DNA from: JAVKDP01 sp040222185
GTDB lineage: Bacteria; Bacteroidota; Rhodothermia; Balneolales; Balneolaceae
Assembly (NCBI GenBank): GCA_040222185.1
Contig: JAVKDP010000016.1
Span: forward strand, 1 to 39,575
DNA length: 39,575 bases
Reading direction: 5' to 3'
The position numbers and the translations under genes were made by a program. Below are positions 1 to 6,084 of this stretch, piece by piece (the stretch's first letter is position 1; every line of letters starts with the position of its first letter). A model generated the notes under the pieces. The model had not been told where the DNA came from. It searched no databases and saw nothing but the letters and a program-made list of their open reading frames with translations.

Positions 1-332
1 ATTGTTACTACTCTTCTATACTTACTTGGAATTGTTCGGCTTCCAAAATAATAATCAATATATGTTTGTTCACTTGGATCCCGTAACCCTGCAATTTTTA
101 AACTAAATAATCCTTCGGTATAAGAGCTTAAGCCTTTGCGAAACTGCATTCCTGCACCAAATCCAAAATCATTTAGCCCTAGCACTATGCCGAAACCCGT
201 TTTATACCCTTCGTCGAAAAGATTCTTTGGTGATTCAATACTTTGAATTTCTGGTTCGCCATATTGTGCTACAGCACTGCTGATTGACAAAATCAGAGCC
301 AAAAGAGTTGATAGAACAGCGGTTTTTTTCAT
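1..332 (-). CDS. Secreted or outer-membrane protein, N-terminal part only
   Basis: The reading frame is open from the ATG at 332 to the left edge of the window, about 110 codons, so only the N-terminus is seen. It begins MKKTAVLSTLLALILSISSA followed by VAQ, a clear signal peptide with cleavage likely after the Ala before Gln. The mature part is rich in alternating Gly and aromatic residues (GFGIVLGLNDFGFGAGMQF), which suggests strands of an outer-membrane beta-barrel. The family is not recognised. It is divergent from the gene starting at 479, and the A+T-rich gap 333-478 must hold both promoters. The call as a secreted protein rests on the signal peptide; the barrel is inference. Confidence 0.6.
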   Translation of the reverse strand, partial: MKKTAVLSTLLALILSISSAVAQYGEPEIQSIESPKNLFDEGYKTGFGIVLGLNDFGFGAGMQFRKGLSSYTEGLFSLKIAGLRDPSEQTYIDYYFGSRTIPSKYRRVVT

Positions 333-478
333 TTCAGTATAGGTTTGAAAGCTTCAAATATTAAAATAACAAAGAAACAACGAAAAAAAATCGATTTTCT
401 TATTGTGTTAAGTATATATCCTGTTATTTTCCCATCGATTTAAAAAAAGTACATTTTACCTAAAGTTCTAAAACGGGA

Positions 479-871
479 ATGAATTCACATACCACCTACC
501 TAATTTACGGGCCTGCTGCTACACTAAAAAGAATGTCGTCAAAACTATTCTCTGATATTGAACCAAAATTTCTTTACTCAAAAAACTTTGAAGGTGTTAG
601 TGACGAATTTTATGTAGCTGTATACGAAGAGTATGAAAAACAAATCAACTCTAGTGTTACACTTACCTGTATCATGGAATGTTCATCAAAGCTCAATAAA
701 GTAGTACTTAAGAAAACTGGCGGACGCATGGGCTTTCGGGGTAGTTCTCTATCGGAAGACCGAAACGTTGAAACAAATGTAATTGATTTCATCTTTGACT
801 TTGCAAAACGATATGGCTTAACTGTACAGGAAGAATTAATAGCAGATAAAGAAGAAGAAATAGAAGACTAG
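479..871 (+). CDS. Small conserved-looking protein of unknown function, upstream of prmC
   Basis: A 130-residue soluble protein with no signal peptide or membrane segment. It has an acidic tail (residues about 122-130, KEEEIED) and a middle stretch GGRMGFRGSSL that could be a loop. I do not recognise the family. The stop lies 5 bp before the prmC start, so the two genes are probably co-transcribed and this one may be translated first. Codon use and base composition match its neighbours. It is kept as a real gene because the frame fills the space between the divergent gene and prmC and no competing frame does. Function unknown. Confidence 0.7.
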   Translation: MNSHTTYLIYGPAATLKRMSSKLFSDIEPKFLYSKNFEGVSDEFYVAVYEEYEKQINSSVTLTCIMECSSKLNKVVLKKTGGRMGFRGSSLSEDRNVETNVIDFIFDFAKRYGLTVQEELIADKEEEIED

Positions 872-876
872 TCTTT

Positions 877-1737
877 ATGAATAAACCTCCAGATCATTGG
901 ACGGTTCTATCAATGCTGAAGTGGGCCACCACTTACTTTAAAGAAAAAGGGATCAGAAACCCCCGATATAGTATTGAATGGTTATTAGCTTTTGTTTTAG
1001 ATAAAAAAAGGCTGGATTTATACCTTGTTTACGACAGACCAATCACAAAAAAAGAACTAAGCCAGCTGAAGCCTCTGGTCCAACGTAGAGCTGTTCATGA
1101 ACCTCTGCAATATATTACCGGAGAAACAGATTTTTTTGGTACAAAAATTACCGTAAAACCTGGTGTCCTTATTCCGAGAATGGAAACAGAGCAACTAATG
1201 GAAATAGTTCTTGATAAAACTGCAGCTTTAGAGTCACCTAATGTATTAGATATAGGCACTGGTTCAGGATGTATTCCAATAGCACTTAAGAATTCGAGAC
1301 CAAACTGGAATTTATTTGCTACCGATATTTCAGAAGAAGCGCTGAGTATCGCTCAACAAAATGCTGCACTGAATGGAACAGATATTACATTTGCGAAAGA
1401 TGATATATATAGTCCGTCCTTTCCCCCAGAAAAAATTCTTTTTGACGTGATAATCTCCAATCCTCCCTATATCCTAAAAGATGAGCATGAAACACTCGAC
1501 AAGGAGGTTCGGGAATTTGAACCAGAGTTAGCCCTATTCTGTGATAGCACAAAATATATATATGGAGCAATCCAAAAATTTTCCACTTCTTTTCTAAACA
1601 AAAACGGACTGTTATTCCTTGAACTTCACGAAAATCATGCTGATGAAGTAGCCAGGTTATTTACTCAAACCGGCTGGAGTACAACTATCCAAAAAGACTA
1701 CGATAAAAGGGATCGTTTTCTGATAGCAAAAAAATGA
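877..1737 (+). CDS. prmC: Peptide chain release factor N5-glutamine methyltransferase
   Basis: PrmC (HemK) methylates the glutamine of the GGQ motif of release factors RF1 and RF2 using S-adenosylmethionine, in the cytoplasm. The 286-residue length is normal for the family. The N-terminal helical domain (about 1-80) is followed by a Rossmann methyltransferase domain with the SAM-binding motif DIGTGSGCIPIAL near residue 125. The family's catalytic NPPY lies at residues 195-198, within IISNPPYI. The region LIPRMETEQL before motif I is also typical of the family. It lies 5 bp after the small unknown gene and is followed by the 358-bp gap upstream of dnaA. prfA, a common neighbour, is not seen here. 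Confidence 0.95.
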   Translation: MNKPPDHWTVLSMLKWATTYFKEKGIRNPRYSIEWLLAFVLDKKRLDLYLVYDRPITKKELSQLKPLVQRRAVHEPLQYITGETDFFGTKITVKPGVLIPRMETEQLMEIVLDKTAALESPNVLDIGTGSGCIPIALKNSRPNWNLFATDISEEALSIAQQNAALNGTDITFAKDDIYSPSFPPEKILFDVIISNPPYILKDEHETLDKEVREFEPELALFCDSTKYIYGAIQKFSTSFLNKNGLLFLELHENHADEVARLFTQTGWSTTIQKDYDKRDRFLIAKK

Positions 1738-1941
1738 AATTTTCTGCAATTCTAATTTTGAAATTGCCAAAAAATTTCATTTCACGAATTGTGGAAAAAA
1801 AATCCTCGCACCCACCTCTTCGACTATTAAGATCAAAAATGGTTGTTAAGGCAATGTTATGAAGAGTCAAGTTAATTTTTATATATAACATAAATTTTTT
1901 GCAAACCATTGGTGTGCAGTTACTTAAAAGTTTATTGTGAT

Positions 1942-1950
1942 TGTGGATAA
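1942..1950 (-). promoter_or_regulatory. DnaA box (perfect consensus)
   Basis: TGTGGATAA on the plus strand is the exact reverse complement of the high-affinity DnaA box TTATCCACA. It lies 146 bp before the dnaA start and about 40 bp downstream of the AT-rich tract. Confidence 0.7.
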
Positions 1951-2040
1951 CTTTTGTGTTTGGGAATATTTCTCGTTTGACAAGTCGCTAAGAATTCATC
2001 ATTTTCAAAAGGGATTACAATAAAACAGCGATTCTTTTGC

Positions 2041-2049
2041 TGTGGATAA
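2041..2049 (-). promoter_or_regulatory. DnaA box (perfect consensus)
   Basis: A second exact TTATCCACA (as TGTGGATAA on the plus strand), 99 bp from the first and in the same orientation. It lies 46 bp upstream of the dnaA start, so it may also overlap the promoter or leader. Confidence 0.7.
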
Positions 2050-2078
2050 CTAAGATAACTAGCAACTAGAATCATTCT

Positions 2079-2084
2079 GGGAGG
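2079..2084 (+). promoter_or_regulatory. Ribosome binding site that fixes the TTG start of dnaA
   Basis: GGGAGG lies 11 bases before TTG 2096. An ATG at 2086 is closer but in another frame, and in the dnaA frame the codon at 2087-2089 is a TGA stop. The TTG at 2096 is therefore the only early start that keeps the N-terminal domain. Confidence 0.6.
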
Positions 2085-2095
2085 TATGAGAAGAA

Positions 2096-3541
2096 TTGCA
2101 GGAAATATCGGCTGAGGCAGCTTGGAAAAAATGCCTGGACATTATTAAGGACAACATAAGCTATCAGAAGTTCAAATCATGGTTTGAACCTATTAAGCCG
2201 ATAAGTTTGATTGACAATACGCTTACTATTCAGGTCCCCAGCCAATTTTGGTATGAGTGGCTTGAAGAGCACTACTATAATATGTTGCGTTCTACTCTTG
2301 CAAAAGTACTTGGCTCTGATGGAAAACTTGAGTACTCCGTTCTTATGGAAAAATCTGAACAATTTGAAAATAACAGATCTGTGAGACTTCCTCAGCGTCC
2401 AATGCCTCCTGTTCAGGCACAAGAAATGCATAGCTACCCTGAGTATGCACCAGAAAGAATTGAAAACCCGTTTGTTATCCCGGGTATCCGAAAAACAAAA
2501 ATCGACTCTAACCTAAATAGCTCTTATGTATTTGAGCGCTATATAGAAGGTGATTGTAATCGACTCGCACGTTCAGCTGCCATGGCAATCGCTGATAACC
2601 CGGGAAATAACTCCTTTAATCCTTTCTTTATATATGGCCCTACCGGATTGGGTAAAACTCACTTGATTCAAAGTATTGGTAATAAGGTTAAGCAAAAGTT
2701 CGGGGATGACAAGTCGGTTCTTTATATCTCATCAGAAGCATTTACTAATGAGTTCGTTCATGCCATCAGAAATAATCGTGCAAGCGAATTCTCAATGTTC
2801 TACAGAAATATAGACGTACTTATTGTAGATGACATTCAATTCTTCAGCGGTAAAGAAAAAACACAAGAAGAATTCTTTCATATTTTCAATGCACTTCATC
2901 AAGACGGAAAGCAAATAATCCTAAGTAGCGACAGAGCTCCTAAGGACGTTCCTGATATCGAAGAGCGGTTAATTTCTCGTTTTAGCTGGGGATTAAGTGC
3001 AGATATTCATATGCCTGAATATGAGACCCGCTATGCAATTCTAGAGCGTAAAGCTAATGACAATGGAATCGAAATCGATCCAAATATTATCGAATTCATT
3101 GCTCATAACTTTAAATCAAACGTTCGTGACCTGGAAGGTGCCATAATAAAGCTTCTAGCACATGCATCGCTTCAAAATATTGATGACATAGATTTATCAA
3201 TGGCGAAAAGAGTGCTTAAAGATATGGTTAAAGAGTCGCACACTCAGATTTCTATTGAATCCATACAAAATTATGTATGTGATTATTTCGGGATTGATAC
3301 AAACAAAGTTCGTGAAAAGACCCGTAAGCAAGAGATTGTTGAAGCCAGACAAATTGCAATGTACTTATCAAAGCGATTTACCAAGTCAAGCTTAAAAACG
3401 ATTGGTTTACATTTTGGTGGCCGGGATCACTCTACTGTGATTCATGCTATCTCTACAGTTGAAGAACGAATGACCACCAGCCCGAAACATAAACGTATCT
3501 TGGAAGAACTTCACCAAAGGATAGAAGTAGCAAGTTTATAG
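2096..3541 (+). CDS. dnaA: Chromosomal replication initiator protein DnaA
   Basis: DnaA binds its 9-mer boxes, unwinds the origin and helps load the helicase. The 481 residues show all expected parts. Domain I (about 1-80, AAWKKCLDIIKDNISYQKF) is followed by a variable linker (about 85-130) and the AAA+ domain. The AAA+ domain has Walker A GPTGLGKTH at 181-189 and Walker B VLIVDDIQF. The C-terminal DNA-binding domain carries the signature GGRDHSTVIHA near 441-452. Translation must start at TTG 2096, because an in-frame stop lies at 2087 and the next Met falls well inside domain I. A TTG start usually lowers yield. It heads a tight run with folB (2-bp gap) and further genes, and the perfect DnaA boxes upstream suggest autoregulation. 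Confidence 0.97.
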   Translation: MQEISAEAAWKKCLDIIKDNISYQKFKSWFEPIKPISLIDNTLTIQVPSQFWYEWLEEHYYNMLRSTLAKVLGSDGKLEYSVLMEKSEQFENNRSVRLPQRPMPPVQAQEMHSYPEYAPERIENPFVIPGIRKTKIDSNLNSSYVFERYIEGDCNRLARSAAMAIADNPGNNSFNPFFIYGPTGLGKTHLIQSIGNKVKQKFGDDKSVLYISSEAFTNEFVHAIRNNRASEFSMFYRNIDVLIVDDIQFFSGKEKTQEEFFHIFNALHQDGKQIILSSDRAPKDVPDIEERLISRFSWGLSADIHMPEYETRYAILERKANDNGIEIDPNIIEFIAHNFKSNVRDLEGAIIKLLAHASLQNIDDIDLSMAKRVLKDMVKESHTQISIESIQNYVCDYFGIDTNKVREKTRKQEIVEARQIAMYLSKRFTKSSLKTIGLHFGGRDHSTVIHAISTVEERMTTSPKHKRILEELHQRIEVASL

Positions 3542-3543
3542 CA

Positions 3544-3903
3544 ATGGATAAGCTCGTCCTAAAGAACCTCAAATTCAGAGGTCTTCATGGCTACTTTGAG
3601 GAGGAACGAGTAACAGGGAATGATTTTGAAGTTGATCTGACTTTCTATACTTCTTTGCAGGAATCTGCGCTTTCTGATGATCTTGCAAAAACAATAGACT
3701 ATTCAGAGGTACAGAAAATAGTTGAATCAATTATGCAAGGTGAGTCTGTTAAGCTAATTGAAACTTTGGCCTATAAAATAGGTTCAGCTTTATCTGCATC
3801 ATATACTAGCGTGTCATCTTTAGAAGTTTCAATTCGAAAGTTAAACCCTCCAATGAAAGGTGAAACTGAATATGCAGAGGTAACTATGAAATGGCCAAGG
3901 TAA
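3544..3903 (+). CDS. folB: Dihydroneopterin aldolase
   Basis: FolB converts 7,8-dihydroneopterin to 6-hydroxymethyl-7,8-dihydropterin plus glycolaldehyde in folate synthesis. At 119 residues it has the usual length. It shows the family pattern LKNLKFRGLHGYFEEERV with the conserved Gly-Tyr/Phe-Glu region. DYSEVQKIVES and SVKLIETLAYKI (the conserved LIE) follow, and the C-terminal strand VSIRKLNPPM is also typical. It starts 2 bp after the dnaA stop and overlaps folK by 13 bp, so translation of the two fol genes is probably coupled and follows dnaA transcription. Confidence 0.93.
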   Translation: MDKLVLKNLKFRGLHGYFEEERVTGNDFEVDLTFYTSLQESALSDDLAKTIDYSEVQKIVESIMQGESVKLIETLAYKIGSALSASYTSVSSLEVSIRKLNPPMKGETEYAEVTMKWPR

Positions 3904-4379
3904 TTATCGCTTTAGGTTCGAACCTGAATGATCCTTATAACCAACTCAGAGAGGCCGGAATATTTCTGGACTCGATATCTGACACGCCAAAGCAGTCTTC
4001 TGGAATTTATAAGTCTGAACCCGTTGGCCCTTCCGAAAATGACTTTTTGAATGCAGTTGTTTGTATTGAGACTAAATTATCACCAGAAGAAATTTTCGAA
4101 CTCATCAAAGAGCAAGAGAAAAAACAAGGCCGCCCTTCTCGTTATCCAAAATGGTCTGCCCGCACTATAGATCTTGATATAATTACATATGATGACTTGG
4201 TGCTTCATACAGATAATCTTATTATTCCACATAGCGAATATGCTCAACGACTATTCGTTCTAAAGCCTTTGAAGGATATTTTCCCAAATTGGATTGACCC
4301 AAGAACTGCTCAGCATATTGACCAGCTCATAGATAAGGCTCCTAAATTAAGAATCTTAAAAACTGAATTGAACTGGTAG
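3891..4379 (+). CDS. folK: 2-amino-4-hydroxy-6-hydroxymethyldihydropteridine pyrophosphokinase
   Basis: FolK (HPPK) transfers pyrophosphate from ATP to the product of FolB, the next step of folate synthesis. At 162 residues it has the family length. The N-terminal strand reads VIIALGSNLNDPYNQLREA. The substrate region is SGIYKSEPVGPSENDFLNAV, and the family signature RTIDLDIITYDD carries the two Mg-binding aspartates. HSEYAQRLFVLKPL near the C-terminus is also conserved. The start lies inside the end of folB (13-bp overlap) and the stop is 2 bp before the kinase gene. Confidence 0.95.
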   Translation: MAKVIIALGSNLNDPYNQLREAGIFLDSISDTPKQSSGIYKSEPVGPSENDFLNAVVCIETKLSPEEIFELIKEQEKKQGRPSRYPKWSARTIDLDIITYDDLVLHTDNLIIPHSEYAQRLFVLKPLKDIFPNWIDPRTAQHIDQLIDKAPKLRILKTELNW

Positions 4380-4381
4380 CA

Positions 4382-5023
4382 ATGCCCAATCATTTCGATT
4401 TTATTGCCATTGAAGGAGTTATCGGTGCGGGAAAAACCTCTCTCACTAAATTGCTGTCAGAAAGAAGACAGGCCCGATTAGTTCTTGAGGAATTTGAAGA
4501 CAATCCTTTCTTACCAAAATTCTATGAAGACAGGGAACGTTATGCCTTTCAGACCCAGTTGGCTTTTTTAGCTAGTCGTTTCAAACAACAACAAAATATG
4601 ATGAGCAAAGATTTGTTTCATCAGCTCACTATATCAGATTATATTTTTGAAAAGGATAGGATTTTTGCACGTCTAAACCTTAGTGATGACGAACTCGCTT
4701 TGTATGACAGTATTTTTAATATCATGACTGGGATTTCAGCCAAACCTAATCTAATCGTCTTTATTCAATGCTCTGTTGAGCGGTTAATGGAAAATATTGA
4801 AAAACGAGGACGTGATTACGAACAACATATCACAACTGATTATTTGCGTGATTTAAATAATGCATACAATCACTTTTTCTATCATTACAGCAGAACTCCT
4901 GTAATGTTTATCAATACAAGTGAAATAGACTTTGTAAACAATCCCGATCATTTAGCGTATATCGAAGAGCATATTTTTGAAAGACCGATTCATTCAAATA
5001 CACACATTCACATAGCTCCGTAG
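4382..5023 (+). CDS. Deoxynucleoside kinase (dAK/dGK/dCK-like)
   Basis: This family phosphorylates deoxynucleosides to monophosphates for dNTP salvage. The 213 residues include the P-loop EGVIGAGKTSLTKLL near 11-25. The segment RYAFQTQLAFLASRFKQ is a nucleoside-pocket motif typical of the family. SDYIFEKDRIFARLNL carries the conserved Asp-Arg of the DRS/DR motif, and RLMENIEKRGRDYEQ looks like the LID region. Base specificity (dA, dG or dC) cannot be read from the sequence. It follows folK by 2 bp and precedes the small membrane-protein gene by 2 bp. Position after dnaA and the fol genes suggests joint supply of DNA precursors (inference). Confidence 0.88.
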   Translation: MPNHFDFIAIEGVIGAGKTSLTKLLSERRQARLVLEEFEDNPFLPKFYEDRERYAFQTQLAFLASRFKQQQNMMSKDLFHQLTISDYIFEKDRIFARLNLSDDELALYDSIFNIMTGISAKPNLIVFIQCSVERLMENIEKRGRDYEQHITTDYLRDLNNAYNHFFYHYSRTPVMFINTSEIDFVNNPDHLAYIEEHIFERPIHSNTHIHIAP

Positions 5024-5025
5024 CC

Positions 5026-5220
5026 ATGGTTTTAAAATTATTATTCTTCGCCTTTCTTTTTTTCGTAGTAACAAGATATCTAGGTCGAATGTTCTTACCT
5101 TCTACCAGCAGAAATAAAAACTTCAATCCATTTGGTGGTGCAAACCGCGGACGTAAAAAAAACTTTGATCAGATTGAAGAAGCTGAATACGAAGACTTAT
5201 CAGATAAAAAAAATACCTAA
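5026..5220 (+). CDS. Small single-pass membrane protein, DUF4834-like
   Basis: A 64-residue protein. A hydrophobic segment at about 2-20 (VLKLLFFAFLFFVVTRYLG) is followed by a basic, Asn-rich linker (RNKNFNPFGG, NRGRKK) and an acidic tail (IEEAEYEDLSDKK). This layout resembles the short Bacteroidota proteins called DUF4834, though I cannot confirm membership. It begins 2 bp after the kinase stop, and the next gene begins directly at its stop, so it is part of the dnaA run. The tail likely faces the cytoplasm. Function unknown. Confidence 0.7.
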   Translation: MVLKLLFFAFLFFVVTRYLGRMFLPSTSRNKNFNPFGGANRGRKKNFDQIEEAEYEDLSDKKNT

Positions 5221-5766
5221 ATGAACTTTGAAGAAAAATTAAACCGTGGCTTTGAGCTTCTGCAAGACAAAGATATTGACCACAGTTTAGATATTGCCAG
5301 AGAGCTACAAAAAGAAAACCCTGAATCTCACGAAGCTCACTATCTTGAAGCTTTGATCATGCAACAGCTCAACCAACTTGATATGAGCTTGACTTCAATC
5401 GGAACTTCTTTGAAACTAGCCGATGATAATGCAGCATATTACAACCTTCGCGGAAACATCTATATGCAGAAGGAAGAGCTCGAGAAAGCTGAAAGTGATT
5501 TTGATAAAGCCATTGAGCTTGCAGACTCATCCGGGGCACATAGAAATAAAGTAATGTTGATGCTCATGACCGATCGTGGAGCTGAAGCATTACCCTATCT
5601 TATTGGCCGAATAAAAGCTGACCCCCAGGACGCAGAAAACTGGATTTTGATGGGAGACATGATCAAAAGAGGTGGTCAAACTGATAAAGCCCGAACTTAC
5701 TATGAACAAGCGCTTAAAATTGATCCCGAAAACGAGTATGCTCAACGTCAACTTGAGGAAGAGTAG
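5221..5766 (+). CDS. TPR-repeat protein
   Basis: A 181-residue soluble protein made of tetratricopeptide repeats. Recognisable units are at about 37-68 (SHEAHYLEALIMQQLNQLDM), 70-103 (AAYYNLRGNIYMQKEELEKA) and 138-171 (AENWILMGDMIKRGGQTDKA), the last followed by YYEQALKIDPENEYA. TPRs mediate protein-protein contacts; the partner is unknown. There is no signal peptide, so it is cytoplasmic. Its ATG follows the upstream stop with no gap, and it is the last gene before the terminator at 5861. Confidence 0.85.
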   Translation: MNFEEKLNRGFELLQDKDIDHSLDIARELQKENPESHEAHYLEALIMQQLNQLDMSLTSIGTSLKLADDNAAYYNLRGNIYMQKEELEKAESDFDKAIELADSSGAHRNKVMLMLMTDRGAEALPYLIGRIKADPQDAENWILMGDMIKRGGQTDKARTYYEQALKIDPENEYAQRQLEEE

Positions 5767-5860
5767 ATTATAAATTAAAACTTCAAGCTCTGGGTAATCG
5801 TCTTTTAATAGACTTTCGCCTACGCCTGAAGAATGCATCTTCTTGATGCTGAATAAGCGT

Positions 5861-5893
5861 AAAACCCGCTCTATTTTAGGAGCGGGTTTTTTA
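5861..5893 (+). terminator. Intrinsic terminator of the dnaA run
   Basis: AAAACCCGCTC (5861-5871) pairs perfectly with GAGCGGGTTTT (5880-5890) around an 8-base loop and runs into a T-rich tail. It lies 94 bp after the TPR gene and just before the tRNA promoter. Confidence 0.9.
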
Positions 5894-5902
5894 TTTAAGA
5901 AA

Positions 5903-5934
5903 TTGAATTTTGGATATCAAAATCGGTATCTTTG
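5903..5934 (+). promoter_or_regulatory. Bacteroidota-type promoter of tRNA-Leu
   Basis: TATCTTTG at 5927-5934 matches the TAnnTTTG -7 element known from Bacteroidota. A TTG at 5903-5905, 21 bases upstream, fits the -33 element. The predicted start about 7 bases downstream lies a few bases before the tRNA 5' end at 5946. Confidence 0.6.
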
Positions 5935-5945
5935 TCGCCCCTATC

Positions 5946-6029
5946 GCTCACGTGGTGGAATTGGTAGACACGCACGCTTGAGGGGCGTGTGGCTTAACGG
6001 CCGTGGAGGTTCGACTCCTCTCGTGAGCA
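5946..6029 (+). tRNA. tRNA-Leu, anticodon GAG
   Basis: The acceptor arm GCTCACG (5946-5952) pairs with CGTGAGC (6022-6028), with discriminator A at 6029. The anticodon stem CACGC/GCGTG encloses loop TTGAGGG, giving anticodon GAG (5980-5982), which reads CUC and CUU. A long variable arm, typical of type II tRNAs such as Leu, and a GGTTCGACT T-loop region are present. The 3' CCA is not encoded (CAC follows) and must be added. Promoter and terminator flank it closely, so it is a single-gene unit. Confidence 0.95.
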
Positions 6030-6034
6030 CACCT

Positions 6035-6069
6035 AAAAGCCTGTTTCTTTTATCTGAAACAGGCTTTTT
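6035..6069. terminator. Terminator after tRNA-Leu, probably bidirectional
   Basis: AAAAGCCTGTTTC (6035-6047) pairs perfectly with GAAACAGGCTTTT (6056-6068) around 8 bases. T-runs on both strands let it end the tRNA (plus) and the GH97 gene (minus), whose stop lies 17 bp away. Confidence 0.88.
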
Positions 6070-6084
6070 ATTTATCCTGTCTGT

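Larger units (their letters stand above)
1738..2095. other. Intergenic region with DnaA boxes and AT-rich tract: candidate oriC and dnaA control region
   Basis: This 358-bp stretch between prmC and dnaA has no convincing gene. It holds two perfect copies of TGTGGATAA (reverse of the DnaA box TTATCCACA) at 1942-1950 and 2041-2049. A one-mismatch copy (TGTGGAAAA) lies at 1790-1798. All three are in the same orientation. The stretch 1871-1900 has 28 A or T in 30 bases and could be the unwinding element. Placement directly upstream of dnaA is classical for bacterial origins and for DnaA autoregulation. With only two perfect boxes, autoregulation alone is a fair alternative. Confidence 0.5.

Noticed and set aside
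2050..2070. Possible DnaA-trio element after the second DnaA box
   Set aside because: TAA and TAG triplets occur but not as an uninterrupted series at fixed phase.
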